NCBI RefSeq assembly: GCF_913777995.1 | Contig: NZ_CAJYVE010000042.1 | Location: forward strand, 60,540 to 124,539 | DNA: 64,000 nucleotides | From: an uncultured Pseudomonas sp. | GTDB taxonomy: Bacteria > Pseudomonadota > Gammaproteobacteria > Pseudomonadales > Pseudomonadaceae | Direction: 5' to 3' | In this document: in pieces, positions 17,286-25,797 of the stretch | Position numbering within the stretch: position 1 is the stretch's first letter | Layout: every line of letters starts with the position of its first letter | Made by a program: the position numbers and the translations under genes | Notes under the pieces: generated by a model | What the model was told of the DNA's origin: nothing | Database searches by the model: none | The model's input: the letters and a program-made list of their open reading frames with translations, nothing else

Positions 17286-18071
17286 TCAGTCGCCGCCGCC
17301 TCCGCCACACCCGCCACCGCAACCGCCCCCACCACAGCCACTGCTGTCTGCGCCACCACCATCACCGCCGCCATCACCCCCCGAACTGCCGTGGTGACCA
17401 TCGCTGCCACCGCCGCAACCGGAACCGCTGCCATCGCTGCCATCGCTGCCCAGACCCGGGTCGGAACAGAACAGGTCGCTGCCACAGTGCACCACCGCCG
17501 CGCCCTGCTGCTCAGTGGCGCGGCGCATGCCCTCACAGTCCAGGGCATAGACGAAGCCCGAGGCAATCACCAGCTTGGCATCCAGAGCGAACAACAGGGG
17601 CAGGCGCAGCGCCCGTTTCGGGTTGATCTTCTCTTCGCTGCAGGCGTACCACCAGGTACGCCGCAGGCCCGCGTCGCTCTTCGCCGCCGCCTGCTCGCCC
17701 AGGGCGGCCGCCGGGGTGTGATGGAAGAAGCGGCCAAAGGCCTGGCGGCAAAACTCATCGTAGGCCCGCGTATGCAGGATGAACTCGTGCCACAGGTCGT
17801 CGACCACCTGGGAAGGCATCGACACATAGCGATAACCGCTCTTGTGGTAAGCCAGGAAGAATTGCCGCAGACCTTGGGCAACCAGTTGACACTCCTTGAT
17901 CGTCAGGTGCGGGTGGTGCACGCGCAGTGCGTCGAACAAGCCGCCGGGAAACACGTAATCACGTATCACGCGCTCACGGCGCAGGTCCCGGCCCCGTCTG
18001 AAATGACCACGCACCCGCAGCACAGCGACGAGCGCGAGAACGACCGAAGGCACCAGCCAGACGTAGGACAT
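17286..18071 (-). CDS. Membrane-anchored glycine-rich-tail protein of unknown function
   Basis: I do not recognise a characterised homologue. The 261-residue product has one N-terminal transmembrane helix (YVWLVPSVVLALVAVL), a basic linker, and a central domain with VVDDLWHEFILHTRAYDEFC, a pattern shared with the so-called glycine-rich domain-containing proteins. The last 60 or so residues are almost only Gly, Ser, Asp and Cys (for example CGGGGCGGGCGGGGGD). The start at 18071 has GGAGAG upstream; an in-frame ATG at 18110 is less likely. It converges on hpxK, 31 bases away, and is probably not part of the ureide pathway. The tail might bind metal or be a protein-interaction surface; this is speculation. 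Confidence 0.72.
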   Translation of the reverse strand: MSYVWLVPSVVLALVAVLRVRGHFRRGRDLRRERVIRDYVFPGGLFDALRVHHPHLTIKECQLVAQGLRQFFLAYHKSGYRYVSMPSQVVDDLWHEFILHTRAYDEFCRQAFGRFFHHTPAAALGEQAAAKSDAGLRRTWWYACSEEKINPKRALRLPLLFALDAKLVIASGFVYALDCEGMRRATEQQGAAVVHCGSDLFCSDPGLGSDGSDGSGSGCGGGSDGHHGSSGGDGGGDGGGADSSGCGGGGCGGGCGGGGGD

Positions 18072-18403
18072 CAATACTCTCCGAATATGAAGGTGGCCGC
18101 AGGTTAACACCGTGCGGCAGTTGCGCAGCGCACGAGCATGGTTGTACGATGTCTGCTGACTTTATTCGGTACCCGTTGCCTGGGGCACAGGCCGGTACAC
18201 AGGCAGTCGGCGGCAGCGTTGTGGACATTCGTCTGCCTCTGACCCTGTTTTTCTCAACCTGTGCCCAGTGCAGCGAATTTTCGTACAGAAGCTGAAGCAG
18301 CACCGGTCGCGGCCTGCCTGCTCCTCCCTACTCCAACCGCTACTCGGCAACCCATAGGGTGCTGCACCTGCCGCACCCCAGGTCATAACAACAGGAGATA
18401 CCG
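18072..18403. other. Intergenic region, divergent promoters
   Basis: 332 bases between the glycine-rich protein (leftward) and the dehydrogenase (rightward). Apart from the two ribosome sites (GGAGAG on the minus strand, AGGAG at about 18391) I find no gene, hairpin or clear -10/-35 pair. Confidence 0.5.
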
Positions 18404-19987
18404 ATGCCCACCATTCTCGGCCACAACTTCATCGGCGGCGCGCGCAGCGCCCAAGGTCAGAGCCAGCACCAGAGCCTGGACGCGACCACCGGCGAAGCCC
18501 TGCCCTACAGCTTCGTGCAGGCCACCGACAGCGAGATCGACGCTGCGGCGCAGGCCGCCAAGGCCGCCTTCCCGGAATTCCGTCAGCTGAGCCCGGCGCG
18601 TCGTGCCGAATTCCTCGATGCCATCGCCGATGAGCTGGACCAACTGGGCGACGACTTCGTGGCCATCGTCTGCCAGGAAACCGCCCTGCCCCAGGCCCGT
18701 ATCCAGGGTGAACGCGGTCGTACCAGCGGTCAGATGCGCCTGTTCGCACAGATTCTGCGCCGCGGCGACTACCTGGGCGCGCGCATCGACCTGCCGCTGC
18801 CAGACCGCAAGCCGCTGCCGCGCGTCGACCTGCGCCAGTACCGTATCGGCGTCGGCCCGGTCGCCGTATTCGGCGCCAGCAACTTCCCGCTGGCCTTCTC
18901 CACCGCCGGCGGTGACACCGCAGCGGCCCTGGCTGCCGGCTGCCCAGTGGTATTCAAGGCGCACAGCGGCCACATGGCCACCGCCGACCTGGTCGGCCAG
19001 GCCATCGTCCGCGCCGCCGAGCGCACCGGCATGCCCAAGGGCGTGTTCAACATGATCTTCGGCAACGGCGTCGGCGAAGGCCTGGTCAAGCACCCGGCGA
19101 TCCAGGCCGTGGGCTTCACCGGCTCGCTCAATGGCGGCAACGCGCTGTGCAAGATGGCCGCCGAGCGCCCGCAACCGATCCCGGTGTTCGCCGAGATGTC
19201 CAGCATCAACCCGGTCATCGTCCTGCCTCAGGCCCTGGATGCCCGCGGCGAAACCGTAGCCAAGGAACTGGCCGCCTCGGTGGTCATGGGCGCCGGACAG
19301 TTCTGCACCAATCCTGGCGTGGTCATCGGCCTGCGCTCCCCGGCCTTCTCGGCCTTCCTGGAGCAACTGGCCGAGCAGATCGGTGGCCAGAACCCGCAGA
19401 CCATGCTCAATGCCGGCGGCCTGCGCAGCTACAGCAAGGGCGTCGAGCACCTGCTGAGCCACGCGGGTGTCACGCACCTGGCTGGCAAGCCACAGGAAGG
19501 CAAGCAGGCCCAGGCGCAGTTGTTCAAGGCTGACGTCAGCCTGCTGCTCAATGGCGACGAACTGCTGCAGGAAGAAGTCTTCGGCCCGACCACCATCGCC
19601 ATCGAAGTGGCCGACGACGCCCAGCTCAAGGAGGCCCTGCTGGCCCTGCGCGGCCAACTGACCGCCACGCTGATCGGCGAGCCGGGCGATCTGCAAGGCT
19701 ACCAGTGGCTGCTGCCGCTGCTGGAAGACAAAGTCGGTCGCATCCTGGTCAACGGCTACCCGACCGGTGTGGAAGTCTGCGACGCCATGGTGCATGGCGG
19801 CCCGTATCCGGCCACCTCCGACGCCCGTGGCACGTCCGTCGGCACCCTGGCCATCGACCGCTTCCTGCGCCCGGTGTGCTACCAGAACCATGCCGACGCC
19901 CTGCTGCCGCCCGCGCTGCAGAACGCCAACCCGCTGGGCCTGCGTCGCCTGGTCAATGGTGAGTGGAGCGATGGCGCTATCGCCTGA
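18404..19987 (+). CDS. Alpha-ketoglutarate semialdehyde dehydrogenase
   Basis: NADP-dependent aldehyde dehydrogenase of 527 residues oxidising 2,5-dioxovalerate to 2-oxoglutarate, the last step of hexarate, pentose and hydroxyproline degradation. Catalytic Cys301 is in GAGQFCTNPGVV; the glycine motif is GFTGSLNGGNAL and the general base region is PVFAEMSSINPVIVL, characteristic of the KGSADH group. AGGAG lies eight bases before the start. It stands alone, with a strong terminator behind it, so its upstream pathway must be elsewhere in the genome. Confidence 0.9.
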   Translation: MPTILGHNFIGGARSAQGQSQHQSLDATTGEALPYSFVQATDSEIDAAAQAAKAAFPEFRQLSPARRAEFLDAIADELDQLGDDFVAIVCQETALPQARIQGERGRTSGQMRLFAQILRRGDYLGARIDLPLPDRKPLPRVDLRQYRIGVGPVAVFGASNFPLAFSTAGGDTAAALAAGCPVVFKAHSGHMATADLVGQAIVRAAERTGMPKGVFNMIFGNGVGEGLVKHPAIQAVGFTGSLNGGNALCKMAAERPQPIPVFAEMSSINPVIVLPQALDARGETVAKELAASVVMGAGQFCTNPGVVIGLRSPAFSAFLEQLAEQIGGQNPQTMLNAGGLRSYSKGVEHLLSHAGVTHLAGKPQEGKQAQAQLFKADVSLLLNGDELLQEEVFGPTTIAIEVADDAQLKEALLALRGQLTATLIGEPGDLQGYQWLLPLLEDKVGRILVNGYPTGVEVCDAMVHGGPYPATSDARGTSVGTLAIDRFLRPVCYQNHADALLPPALQNANPLGLRRLVNGEWSDGAIA

Positions 19988-20004
19988 TAGCCCTCGATTC
20001 ACGC

Positions 20005-20037
20005 AAAAGGCGCGCCCCGCAAGGGTCGCGCCTTTTT
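20005..20037 (+). terminator. Rho-independent terminator after the dehydrogenase
   Basis: GGCGCG-c-CCC, loop GCAA, GGG-t-CGCGCC, then a run of six T. One mismatch interrupts the stem. Confidence 0.85.
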
Positions 20038-20038
20038 T

Positions 20039-20392
20039 CTTGCCGCAGTCTTCAGGACCTGCAGACCCACGAAATTTTTTCGTAAAACAATGCCAATTTG
20101 CCAGTTGCATCACGCTTTTCATCCCGCTTGCATACCCCTCAAACAGGTTGAAAACCCACCACGCCGCTTGCTGCTCATAAATTAACCACACCCATAAGGC
20201 CTAGTAAAAACGGGACATTCACAGAGTTACCCACAGACATACCCACGCTTTTCGTGGAAAACTTTTGTCATTTTTCCGCACCTTAAATGACAGCCGAATG
20301 CAACCCCCCTTCGGTCCACGCCTGAGGGGCAAGCGCCTTGCTTTTCAGACGCCACGCCGGTGCAATGGGCCATTTGCCAAAACGGATATCGC
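20039..20392. other. Intergenic region before the SolA-like oxidase
   Basis: About 350 bases, noticeably more AT-rich than its flanks in the middle (20070-20290). It presumably holds the oxidase promoter; no convincing sigma-70 pair, operator or small gene was found. Confidence 0.45.
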
Positions 20393-21562
20393 ATGCAGAC
20401 GCATTACCCAGTCGCCGTCATCGGCCTCGGTGCCATGGGCGCCGCCGCGCTTTATCAGTTGAGCCAGTCTGGCGTGAAGGCCGTAGGCATCGACCGTTAC
20501 AACCCGCCCCATGACCAGGGCTCCAGCCATGGCGACACCCGTATCACGCGTTTGTCCAACGGCGAAGGCCCGCAGTACCTGCCGCTGGTGCGACGCTCCC
20601 AAACGATCTGGCGCGAGCTGGAAGCGCGCACCGGCGAAGCGCTGTTCGAGCAGTGCGGCGTGCTGGTCATGACCTCTAGCCAACGCCATGATCCGCAAGA
20701 CCCGGAGGACTTCACCCAGCGCACCATCGCCCTGGCCCGCGCCTACGGTATCCGGCACGAAGTGCTGGATGCGGCGCAGATCCGCCAGCGCTTTGCGCAA
20801 TTCGCGCCGGTGCAGGACAACGCCGTGGGTTACTTCGAGCCAGAGGGTGGCTATCTGCGCCCGGAACGCTGCATTGCCGCGCAACTGCAACTGGCGCGCA
20901 GCCAAGGGGCAACCTTGCGCTGCAATGAACGGGTAACCGGTCTGGTACAGATGGACGATCGGGTGAAGATCAGCACCGACCGGGGCGAAATTCTGGCCGA
21001 CCGGGTGATCGTCAGTGCCGGGATGTGGTCGGCGAAACTGCTCGGCGCGCCGTTCGACAGCCTGCTGCGGGTTTGCCGGCAGACGCTCTACTGGTTCGAA
21101 GTGACCTCACCCGAACGCTTCGCCCCGGCCTCACCCAGCTTCATCCTCACCCACGGCCCCGGCTTCATCGACGTCAACTACGGTTTCCCGCCCCTGCCCG
21201 GCGAGGCCAGCATGAAGATCGCCACCGAGCAGTACCAGCAGGCCTGCGACCCGGACGCACTCGACCGGCAGGTCAACGACGATCAGGTTGAAACTATGTA
21301 CCGCACTCAGGTCGCCGGGCGCATCGACGGCGTGGGCAGCCGCGCCGTGAAGACCTCGGTCTGCGCCTATACGGTGACACCCGACTACCACTTCATCGTC
21401 GACGAGCACCCGAGCATGCCGCGTGTGACCGTGGTGTCGGCTTGCTCGGGCCATGGCTTCAAGCATTCGGCAGCGCTCGGCGAAGCGCTGGCGCAGCGTT
21501 GCCTGCGTGGCCACAGCGACCTCGACCTGTCGGCCTTCAGCCTTGAACGTTTCAACCGCTGA
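20393..21562 (+). CDS. SolA/monomeric sarcosine oxidase family flavoenzyme
   Basis: FAD-dependent amine oxidase of 389 residues. The dinucleotide-binding motif VAVIGLGAMGAAALYQLSQ is at the N-terminus, followed by GSSHGDTRITR, the flavin-contact segment of this family. Cys324 in KTSVCAYTVTPDYHF corresponds to the cysteine that covalently holds FAD in monomeric sarcosine oxidase, and the C-terminal SACSGHGFKHS is conserved. N-methyl-tryptophan, sarcosine or another N-methyl amino acid could be the substrate; sequence cannot decide. ATG 20393 gives the standard N-terminus. Monocistronic, ending at a shared terminator. Confidence 0.85.
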   Translation: MQTHYPVAVIGLGAMGAAALYQLSQSGVKAVGIDRYNPPHDQGSSHGDTRITRLSNGEGPQYLPLVRRSQTIWRELEARTGEALFEQCGVLVMTSSQRHDPQDPEDFTQRTIALARAYGIRHEVLDAAQIRQRFAQFAPVQDNAVGYFEPEGGYLRPERCIAAQLQLARSQGATLRCNERVTGLVQMDDRVKISTDRGEILADRVIVSAGMWSAKLLGAPFDSLLRVCRQTLYWFEVTSPERFAPASPSFILTHGPGFIDVNYGFPPLPGEASMKIATEQYQQACDPDALDRQVNDDQVETMYRTQVAGRIDGVGSRAVKTSVCAYTVTPDYHFIVDEHPSMPRVTVVSACSGHGFKHSAALGEALAQRCLRGHSDLDLSAFSLERFNR

Positions 21563-21567
21563 AAACG

Positions 21568-21597
21568 ACAAAGCCCGCTGACGCGGGCTTTGTTTTG
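21568..21597. terminator. Bidirectional terminator
   Basis: ACAAAGCCCGC, loop TGAC, GCGGGCTTTGT: an 11-bp perfect stem between the convergent oxidase and Bax-inhibitor genes. Confidence 0.85.
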
Positions 21598-21615
21598 ACT
21601 TCAGGAGCGCGGCGA

Positions 21616-22290
21616 TCAGTCGTCGCGGCCCATGATGCCGAAGATCTGCAACAGGCTGACGAACAGGTTGTAGATCGACACGTACAGGCTGATGGTGGCC
21701 ATGATGTAGTTCCGCTCACCGCCATGGATGATGGCGCTGGTCTGGAACAGGATGCAGGCCGAGGAGAACAGCACGAAGCCGGCGCTGATCGCCAGTTGCA
21801 GGCCACTGATGTTGAAGAACAGACCGGCCAGCACGGCGCCCATCAGGACGAAGAAACCGGCGGTGATGAAGCCACTCAGGAAGCTCATGTCCTTGCGGGT
21901 GGTCAGCACGTAGGCCGACAGACCACCGAACACCAGGGCGGTCATGGCGAAGGCCGAGCTGACCACTTCGGCGCCGCCGCTCATCTGCAGGTAGCGGTTG
22001 AGGATCGGGCCGAGGATGAAGCCCATGAAGCCGGTCAGGGCGAAAGTGGACACCAGACCCCAGACCGAGTCGCGCAGCTTGGCGGTCAGGAAGAACAGCC
22101 CATAGAAGCCGATGAGCACGACGAAGATGTTCGGGTAGCCGACGCGCATCTGCTGCGCGACGAAGGCCATCACACCGCTGAAGGCCAGGGTCAGGGCCAG
22201 GAGGCCGTAGGTATTGCGCAGGACACGACTCACCTCGAGCTGGTCGGCTTCCTGCACGCCGGTTTTAAGTAGGTAATCCTGTTCGCGCAT
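21616..22290 (-). CDS. Bax inhibitor-1 / YccA family membrane protein
   Basis: Inner-membrane protein of 224 residues with seven hydrophobic helices, of the BI-1 (TMBIM) family. The N-terminus MREQDYLLKTGVQEADQLEVSRVLRNTYGLLALTL is typical of Pseudomonas members. E. coli YccA modulates the FtsH protease, and other relatives leak calcium or protons in a pH-dependent way. Start 22290 has AGGAG about eight bases upstream; the frame is open further but without a ribosome site. Monocistronic, divergent from tRNA-Ser. Confidence 0.9.
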   Translation of the reverse strand: MREQDYLLKTGVQEADQLEVSRVLRNTYGLLALTLAFSGVMAFVAQQMRVGYPNIFVVLIGFYGLFFLTAKLRDSVWGLVSTFALTGFMGFILGPILNRYLQMSGGAEVVSSAFAMTALVFGGLSAYVLTTRKDMSFLSGFITAGFFVLMGAVLAGLFFNISGLQLAISAGFVLFSSACILFQTSAIIHGGERNYIMATISLYVSIYNLFVSLLQIFGIMGRDD

Positions 22291-22377
22291 GGCGAAGCTC
22301 CTCACAGTTGATAGCTTGTTGAAATGACAAGTTGCAAAGATCATAACAGAGCCTTCGAGCCGCTCCAGCCCCAGTGT

Positions 22378-22405
22378 TTGACAGCTTGTTACATTCCGGT
22401 ATGAT
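22378..22405 (+). promoter_or_regulatory. Sigma-70 promoter of tRNA-Ser
   Basis: TTGACA (22378-22383), 16-base spacer, TATGAT (22400-22405), 19 bases before the mature tRNA 5' end. Near consensus, as expected for a stable RNA gene. Confidence 0.7.
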
Positions 22406-22423
22406 GGCGCCCGCAACGAAAGT

Positions 22424-22511
22424 GGAGGTATGGCCGAGTGGTTTAAGGCAGCAGTCTTGAAAACTGCCGACTGTAACAGGTCCTAGAGTTCGAATCTCTA
22501 TGCCTCCGCCA
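22424..22511 (+). tRNA. tRNA-Ser (anticodon UGA)
   Basis: 88 nucleotides with encoded CCA. The acceptor GGAGGTA pairs with TGCCTCC (22501-22507), followed by G73 and CCA. The D arm is GGCCGAGTGG-like, the anticodon loop is CTTGAAA (anticodon TGA) on the stem GCAGT/ACTGC, a long variable arm is present as expected for tRNA-Ser, and the T arm contains GTTCGAATC. Confidence 0.97.
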
Positions 22512-22522
22512 TATTCAGACAG

Positions 22523-22549
22523 AAAAGCCCCGTATTCCGGGGCTTTTTT
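22523..22549 (+). terminator. Terminator after tRNA-Ser
   Basis: AAGCCCCG, loop TATTC, CGGGGCTT followed by T; six T residues at 22544-22549. Confidence 0.85.
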
Positions 22550-23162
22550 GCGTCTGCCCGCCCTGCCCTTGTGCTCGTCTCAGGTCAGGTTTCAGGCCGG
22601 CCTCGCCAAGCGCCGGATGAGGCTCATGGCCACCTTGACAGGCTCCGGTCGTGCGCGCGGCTCAGGCCGGCTTTCGAAATGGGTGATCCAGCTTGCGAGC
22701 AAAAGCGTCTGCCATCGCGCAACAGCCCCAAGCGCTTATTGCATGCACGACGTTCTAAATCTCGCCAAGCGAAGGGCTGGCTAGTTGTCTTGCGTTTGTC
22801 ACAGCCCTTTAAGACGGAAAAACTATTGTCTAAGCCGCCACGGCAGGCCGAACGTGGCGGTCGTAATGTGCGCCACATCAAATCCAGAACAAAAATAGTT
22901 TTTTACCCCTGCATTCTTTTAGCGTTAACCGCACTATTCGCTGGTTCAGAAACTGCAGGGCCGGTCGATCGTTACGAACGGCCCAAAGCGTGCGCATCTT
23001 CAAACACGGCAAACGCCCATTTCGCGGCGCTTTTCTCTGAAAGATGCTCCTGCCAGCCGAAGACATCAGACAACTTTTTTAACGGGCACAGCGACTCTTC
23101 TGCAACCCGCTGAGGATTCATTGTGCCTACCGATAGTTGAGTCCAGTCCTTGAGTAACGCCT
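22550..23162. other. 613-base gap downstream of tRNA-Ser
   Basis: No supportable gene. Base composition shifts to AT-rich from about 22700 to 23160. It includes an 8-bp hairpin (CCGCCACG at 22834-22841 with CGTGGCGG at 22852-22859). A stretch like a flagellar sigma-28 promoter (TGAGGATT at 23111, ACCGATAG at 23129) is weak. An open frame through most of it (22571-23113) has no ribosome site and no recognisable domain. Confidence 0.4.
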
Positions 23163-24746
23163 ATGTTCAATTCAGTTGAGAGCGTGTTGGGAGATATCAG
23201 TGTCAGGGCCAAGCTGGCTCTGGGGTTCACCCTGGTTTTATTGCTGACGCTGATGATTGCGGCGGTGGGCTGGAAGGGTTTGCGCGATCTGGGTGAACGC
23301 AGCACCCGGTTAAGCAACATCGGCAAGATCAACGAAACCGTGCGCGACCTGCGGATTGCCCGGCTGAGCTATACCATCACCCCGGACGAGGGGCGTGCAG
23401 CCAAGGTTACCAAGATACTGGATGACCTCGATGCGGGCATCGCCACATTGGGCAAAGTCTTTGCAGACCCAGCCAATCAGCGTGCCGCCACTGAAGCAGC
23501 CACGGCCTTGCGCAGTTACCGCAGTCATTTCCAGGACTTCGTGCGTGCCACCCAGGAACACAACGACGCGCAGTACAACCAGGCCAAAGCGGCGCTGGAT
23601 ACCGACATCCAGAATGTGTTCGCCAGCACCGGTCACTTGCTGGAAAGCCAGTCCCAGAAGCGCGACGACGAACTCAAGACAGCCAACGAACGCCTGCTGG
23701 GCGCTACCGTGCTGGCCTTGCTGTTCGGCATCCTGGCTTCGTGGCTGATCAGTCGCCTGATCGTCACGCCCTTGAAAGAGGTACTGCAGATTGCCGAACG
23801 GGTCGCTGAGGGCAATCTCAGCCAGGACATACGTGTATCACGCCGCGATGAGCTGGGCCTGCTGCAGACCAGCATGCAACGCATGACCGTTAGCTTGCGC
23901 GAGCTGATTGGCGGCCTGCGCGACGGTGTCGTGCAGATCGCCAGTGCCGCCGAACAATTGTCAGCCGTGACCAAGCAGACCAGCGCCGGGGTGAACAGCC
24001 AGAAACTCGAGACCGATCAGGTGGCCACGGCCATGAACGAGATGGCCACGACCGTGCAGGAGGTGGCGCGCAGTGCCGAACAGGCTTCGAGCGCGGCAGT
24101 CAACGCTGGACACGCCGCCCGCGAAAGCGACGCAGTGGTGAACCAGGCGATCGAGCAGATCACCCACCTGGATGCCGAGGTCGGCAACTCCACGGCAGCC
24201 ATGGCCGAGCTGAAGCAGGAAAGCGACAAGATCGGCAGCGTTCTGGATGTGATCAAGTCGGTTGCCCAGCAGACCAACCTGTTGGCCCTCAACGCCGCCA
24301 TCGAAGCGGCCCGGGCCGGTGAGGCCGGGCGCGGTTTTGCCGTGGTCGCCGATGAAGTGCGCAGCCTGGCGCAACGCACGCAGATGTCCACCGAGGAGAT
24401 CGAGGCGCTGATCAGCAGCCTGCACCGGCGCACCGAGCAGGTCGCCGAAGCTCTCGACAAGAGCCGCGCGCTGACCGGCAACAGCGTCGAGCTGACGCGT
24501 CGCACCGGCACCTCGCTGCTGAGCATTACCCGTTCGGTGGCCACCATTGAATCGATGAACCTGCAGATTGCCACCGCCTCCGAACAACAGAGCGCGGTGG
24601 CTGACGAGATCAATCGCAGCGTGCTGAATGTGCGCCAGCTGTCCGAACAGACCTCTGCCGCCAGTGATGAAACGGCCGCTTCGAGCGTCGAGCTGGCGCG
24701 CCTCGGGACGCACCTGCAAACGCTGGTCGGTCGCTTCAAGACCTGA
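23163..24746 (+). CDS. Methyl-accepting chemotaxis protein
   Basis: Chemoreceptor of 527 residues. Transmembrane helix 1 (about 18-37) is followed by a periplasmic helical domain (about 40-188, size fitting a four-helix bundle), helix 2 (about 190-208), a HAMP domain ([19 protein letters not shown]) and the cytoplasmic coiled coil with the invariant hairpin tip ([38 protein letters not shown]). There is no C-terminal CheR-binding pentapeptide. It is an orphan receptor with no chemotaxis genes beside it, and its ligand is unknown. The ribosome site is weak. Confidence 0.92.
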   Translation: MFNSVESVLGDISVRAKLALGFTLVLLLTLMIAAVGWKGLRDLGERSTRLSNIGKINETVRDLRIARLSYTITPDEGRAAKVTKILDDLDAGIATLGKVFADPANQRAATEAATALRSYRSHFQDFVRATQEHNDAQYNQAKAALDTDIQNVFASTGHLLESQSQKRDDELKTANERLLGATVLALLFGILASWLISRLIVTPLKEVLQIAERVAEGNLSQDIRVSRRDELGLLQTSMQRMTVSLRELIGGLRDGVVQIASAAEQLSAVTKQTSAGVNSQKLETDQVATAMNEMATTVQEVARSAEQASSAAVNAGHAARESDAVVNQAIEQITHLDAEVGNSTAAMAELKQESDKIGSVLDVIKSVAQQTNLLALNAAIEAARAGEAGRGFAVVADEVRSLAQRTQMSTEEIEALISSLHRRTEQVAEALDKSRALTGNSVELTRRTGTSLLSITRSVATIESMNLQIATASEQQSAVADEINRSVLNVRQLSEQTSAASDETAASSVELARLGTHLQTLVGRFKT

Positions 24747-24771
24747 TCAGCGAGCGATTGAAAACAGCCGG

Positions 24772-24798
24772 TAAAAGGTCCTGGACATTCAGGGCCTT
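24772..24798 (-). terminator. Probable terminator of the LysR gene
   Basis: On the minus strand AAGGCCCTG, 6-base loop, CAGGACCTT then TTT; a 9-bp stem with one G-U pair that overlaps the LysR stop codon. Confidence 0.5.
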
Positions 24799-25697
24799 GT
24801 CTTGTCTGGCACAGGCTCGGCGTTCGACAGTTCCTCCAGGCATTCCACCAGACGCAAGGCCGCTGGCGACAACCCGTAGCCCTGGCGGGTGATCACCCCA
24901 AGCTCGCGCGCCAGACCCGGTTCGCTCAGGTGCCGCCGTACCAGGCGCGGGTCGCCATCGTCAGCGGACTCGGGCAGCAAGGCGATTCCCAGGCCGTTGC
25001 GCACCAGGGCAAGCACCGTCGACATGTAGTTGGCCTCCAGCACCGGGCGCAACGCCAAGCCACCGAGCTGAAACACCTGCTCGATCTGCACCCGCACGCT
25101 GCTGTCACGCCCCGTCAATATCATCGGCTGGTCGTCGAGGTCGGCCAGCGTCAGGGTGCCATCGGCCAGCGGGTGGCCGATGGGCACGAACAGGCACAGG
25201 CGGTCCTGCATCAGCGTCTGGAAATCCAGCCCATGGACCATACGCGGTCGCACTCCGAGCCCGAAGTCGACATCGCCATCACGCACCAGCTCGCAGATAC
25301 GATCAGCCACGACGTCGCGCAGGCGCACTTCGATGCCGGGAAACTCGCCGCGGAACACCGCCAGGCATTCAGGCAGAGCACTGGAGCACAGCGAAGGCAG
25401 CGCGGCGACACTCACCACCCCGCGGCGCAGCGCAGCCAGCCCCTGCCCGGCGTTGACGATGTTGGCGAAATCCAGCAGCAGCTTTTCCATGGCCGGCAGC
25501 GCTTCGCGGCCGGCGGCGGTCAGCTCGACGTGGCGCGGGCTGCGCTCCAGCAGGCTGATGCCCAGCCAGCCTTCGAGCTGGCGAATCTGCACGGTCAGCG
25601 CCGAGGGCGAAAGGTGCAGGTCGTCGGCGGCGCGGGCGAAATTGCCACGATGCACCACGGCAAGAAAGGCACGAATGTGCTGCAGGGCATTCTTCAT
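24789..25697 (-). CDS. LysR-type transcriptional regulator
   Basis: 302-residue LysR protein. The helix-turn-helix is in residues 1-60 (LQHIRAFLAVVHRGNFARAADDLHLSPSALTVQIRQLEGWLG), and the periplasmic-binding-like effector domain covers about 90-295. It is transcribed away from a CitMHS transporter operon 100 bases off, the standard arrangement for a regulator activating its divergent neighbour in response to an imported acid. An inverted repeat in the shared gap is its likely site. Confidence 0.9.
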   Translation of the reverse strand: MKNALQHIRAFLAVVHRGNFARAADDLHLSPSALTVQIRQLEGWLGISLLERSPRHVELTAAGREALPAMEKLLLDFANIVNAGQGLAALRRGVVSVAALPSLCSSALPECLAVFRGEFPGIEVRLRDVVADRICELVRDGDVDFGLGVRPRMVHGLDFQTLMQDRLCLFVPIGHPLADGTLTLADLDDQPMILTGRDSSVRVQIEQVFQLGGLALRPVLEANYMSTVLALVRNGLGIALLPESADDGDPRLVRRHLSEPGLARELGVITRQGYGLSPAALRLVECLEELSNAEPVPDKTRP

Positions 25698-25725
25698 TTA
25701 ATTTTTTCGAATGTGACCACCAGGT

Positions 25726-25746
25726 AATTGCAATTTACAGGCAATT
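25726..25746. promoter_or_regulatory. Putative LysR-type binding site
   Basis: Perfect inverted repeat AATTGC-N9-GCAATT in the 100-base gap between the divergent lysR and transporter genes. Length and symmetry fit LysR recognition sites. Confidence 0.45.
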
Positions 25747-25797
25747 CGCCCGTTCCCGATACTCGGCACAACAACAAAAACAATCCGGAGTGTCCCC

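Noticed and set aside
18383-20191. 602-codon minus-strand frame opposite the semialdehyde dehydrogenase
   Set aside because: Shadow; the plus strand has intact catalytic motifs.
20227-20235. DnaA-box-like TTACCCACA
   Set aside because: Single site with a mismatch and no replication genes nearby; likely chance.
22571-23113. 180-codon frame after tRNA-Ser
   Set aside because: No ribosome site, no domain, and it crosses a clear composition change.
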